7,925 bases of DNA. Source: Acidobacteriota bacterium. Lineage in GTDB: Bacteria; Acidobacteriota; Terriglobia; Versatilivoradales; Versatilivoraceae. The position numbers and the translations under genes are program-made. The notes beneath the pieces were generated by a model. That model ran no database searches. It was not told where the DNA came from and was given only the letters and a program-made list of their open reading frames with translations. This document shows, piece after piece, positions 7,706-7,925 of this stretch (position 1 is the first letter of the stretch; each line of letters begins with the position of its first letter). The stretch is from the NCBI GenBank assembly GCA_026706225.1, contig JAPOZE010000438.1, positions 1 through 7,925 on the forward strand, in the 5' to 3' direction.

Positions 7706-7925
7706 TTTCACAATCGTCTGTTCGTGCCCATCGTGCTGCGATCCCAGGGACGAACGCCGGGCTCTTTCTTCACCTCTGAGCTGACCCTCACCAACCGGGG
7801 AACCACCACGGCCGCCGTCAACTACACCTACAAAGCGGATTTTGGCGGAGGCTCGGGATTGGCAGTGGACTACCTGGACCCAGGCAGGCAACGGGTCATT
7901 CCCGACGCCATCGCCTATCTGACAT
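7706..7925 (+). other. Start of a C-terminal beta domain (FVPIVLR ... SELTLTNRGTTTA)
   Basis: After the last FN3 the product reads FHNRLFVPIVLRSQGRTPG, then FFTSELTLTNRGTTTAAVNY and YLDPGRQRVIPDAIAYL, where the window ends. It looks like a beta-sandwich. From memory, similar segments recur at the end of secreted proteins of uncultured acidobacteria, which would fit a surface or secretion role. I cannot name the family and the domain is cut. Confidence 0.5.

Larger units (their letters stand above)
5359..7925 (+). pseudogene. Secreted M12B/reprolysin-like zinc metalloprotease with four FN3 domains; +1 frameshift near 5827-5830; 3' partial
   Basis: AGGAG (5351-5355) precedes ATG 5359 by 3 nt and ATG 5368 by 12 nt; the latter gives a cleaner signal peptide (MKKMPSWVAILILTGLGISV). 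A reprolysin-type propeptide follows (LRLRFKEIDSYFNLEPHD ... GVEGIVYAPEGRYYVEPL). Frame 1 then derails near 5830 and stops at 5974-5976, while frame 2 takes over at VVYRQSDIRPGDH (5831) and stays open to the window end. Removing one G from GCGGGTGG rejoins them. Frame 2 encodes a metzincin domain: HEIAHNFGATH (6377-6409) has the three zinc histidines and catalytic Glu, and CNDSIMFG shortly after is the Met-turn. A Cys-rich end (FCDFSRQEI ... NNNHCL) resembles reprolysins. Four FN3 domains (6563-7705) and the start of another C-terminal domain follow. At least 850 codons are visible. As written the protein would end after the propeptide. The preserved catalytic residues argue for a very recent lesion or a sequence error. 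Confidence 0.83.

Noticed and set aside
1..7925. CRISPR arrays, tRNA/rRNA genes, transposase or attachment sites
   Set aside because: No regularly spaced short direct repeats, no tRNA-like cloverleaf, no transposase or integrase motif and no terminal repeats were seen; the only repeat array is the in-frame FN3 coding one.

Overview
The window looks like chromosomal DNA of an uncultured bacterium, most likely an acidobacterium. This is inferred from gene families and moderately high GC, not from a marker gene. Four things point there: a BlaR1/MecR1-type M56 peptidase fused to a TonB C-terminal domain; a secreted protein built of carboxypeptidase-regulatory-like beta domains opening with the typical 'RGGVVEG' signature; a TlpA-type thioredoxin lipoprotein; and a large secreted metzincin protease with fibronectin type III (FN3) repeats. 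All recognisable genes lie on the + strand.

Layout. (1) 2-1502: C-terminal part of an M56 membrane peptidase with a TonB-like C-terminal domain. Its start is outside the window and the frame appears broken just before the zinc motif HELLH. (2) 1544-1726: a short unflagged remnant of a sigma-70 region 4 helix-turn-helix. (3) 1727-1852: leader with a perfect 10-bp hairpin directly upstream of a strong Shine-Dalgarno, part of which could alternatively pair with that Shine-Dalgarno. (4) 1853-3565: secreted multi-domain carboxypeptidase-regulatory-like protein interrupted by one in-frame TAA at 2141-2143. (5) 3626-4906: intact thioredoxin-fold lipoprotein with a WCGPC active site, 60 nt downstream and probably co-transcribed. 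(6) 4907-5358: about 450 nt with no recognisable gene, some small inverted repeats and a candidate promoter. (7) 5359-7925: secreted M12B/reprolysin-like metalloprotease with propeptide, metzincin domain, four FN3 repeats and the start of a conserved-looking C-terminal domain. A +1 frameshift near 5827-5830 separates its N-terminus from the catalytic part, and it runs off the right edge.

How they might work together (inference): an envelope-facing set, with a membrane peptidase sensor, a possible sigma factor, a periplasmic or surface beta-domain protein, an envelope thiol-disulfide protein and an exported protease. The most striking feature is the density of gene lesions: one dinucleotide loss, one nonsense codon, one single-base insertion and one truncated sigma gene, with reading frames otherwise well preserved. 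That means either very recent decay or residual sequencing error. I did not find a convincing new defence or mobile system. The best leads are the leader switch, the sigma remnant and the putative cysteine switch of the protease.
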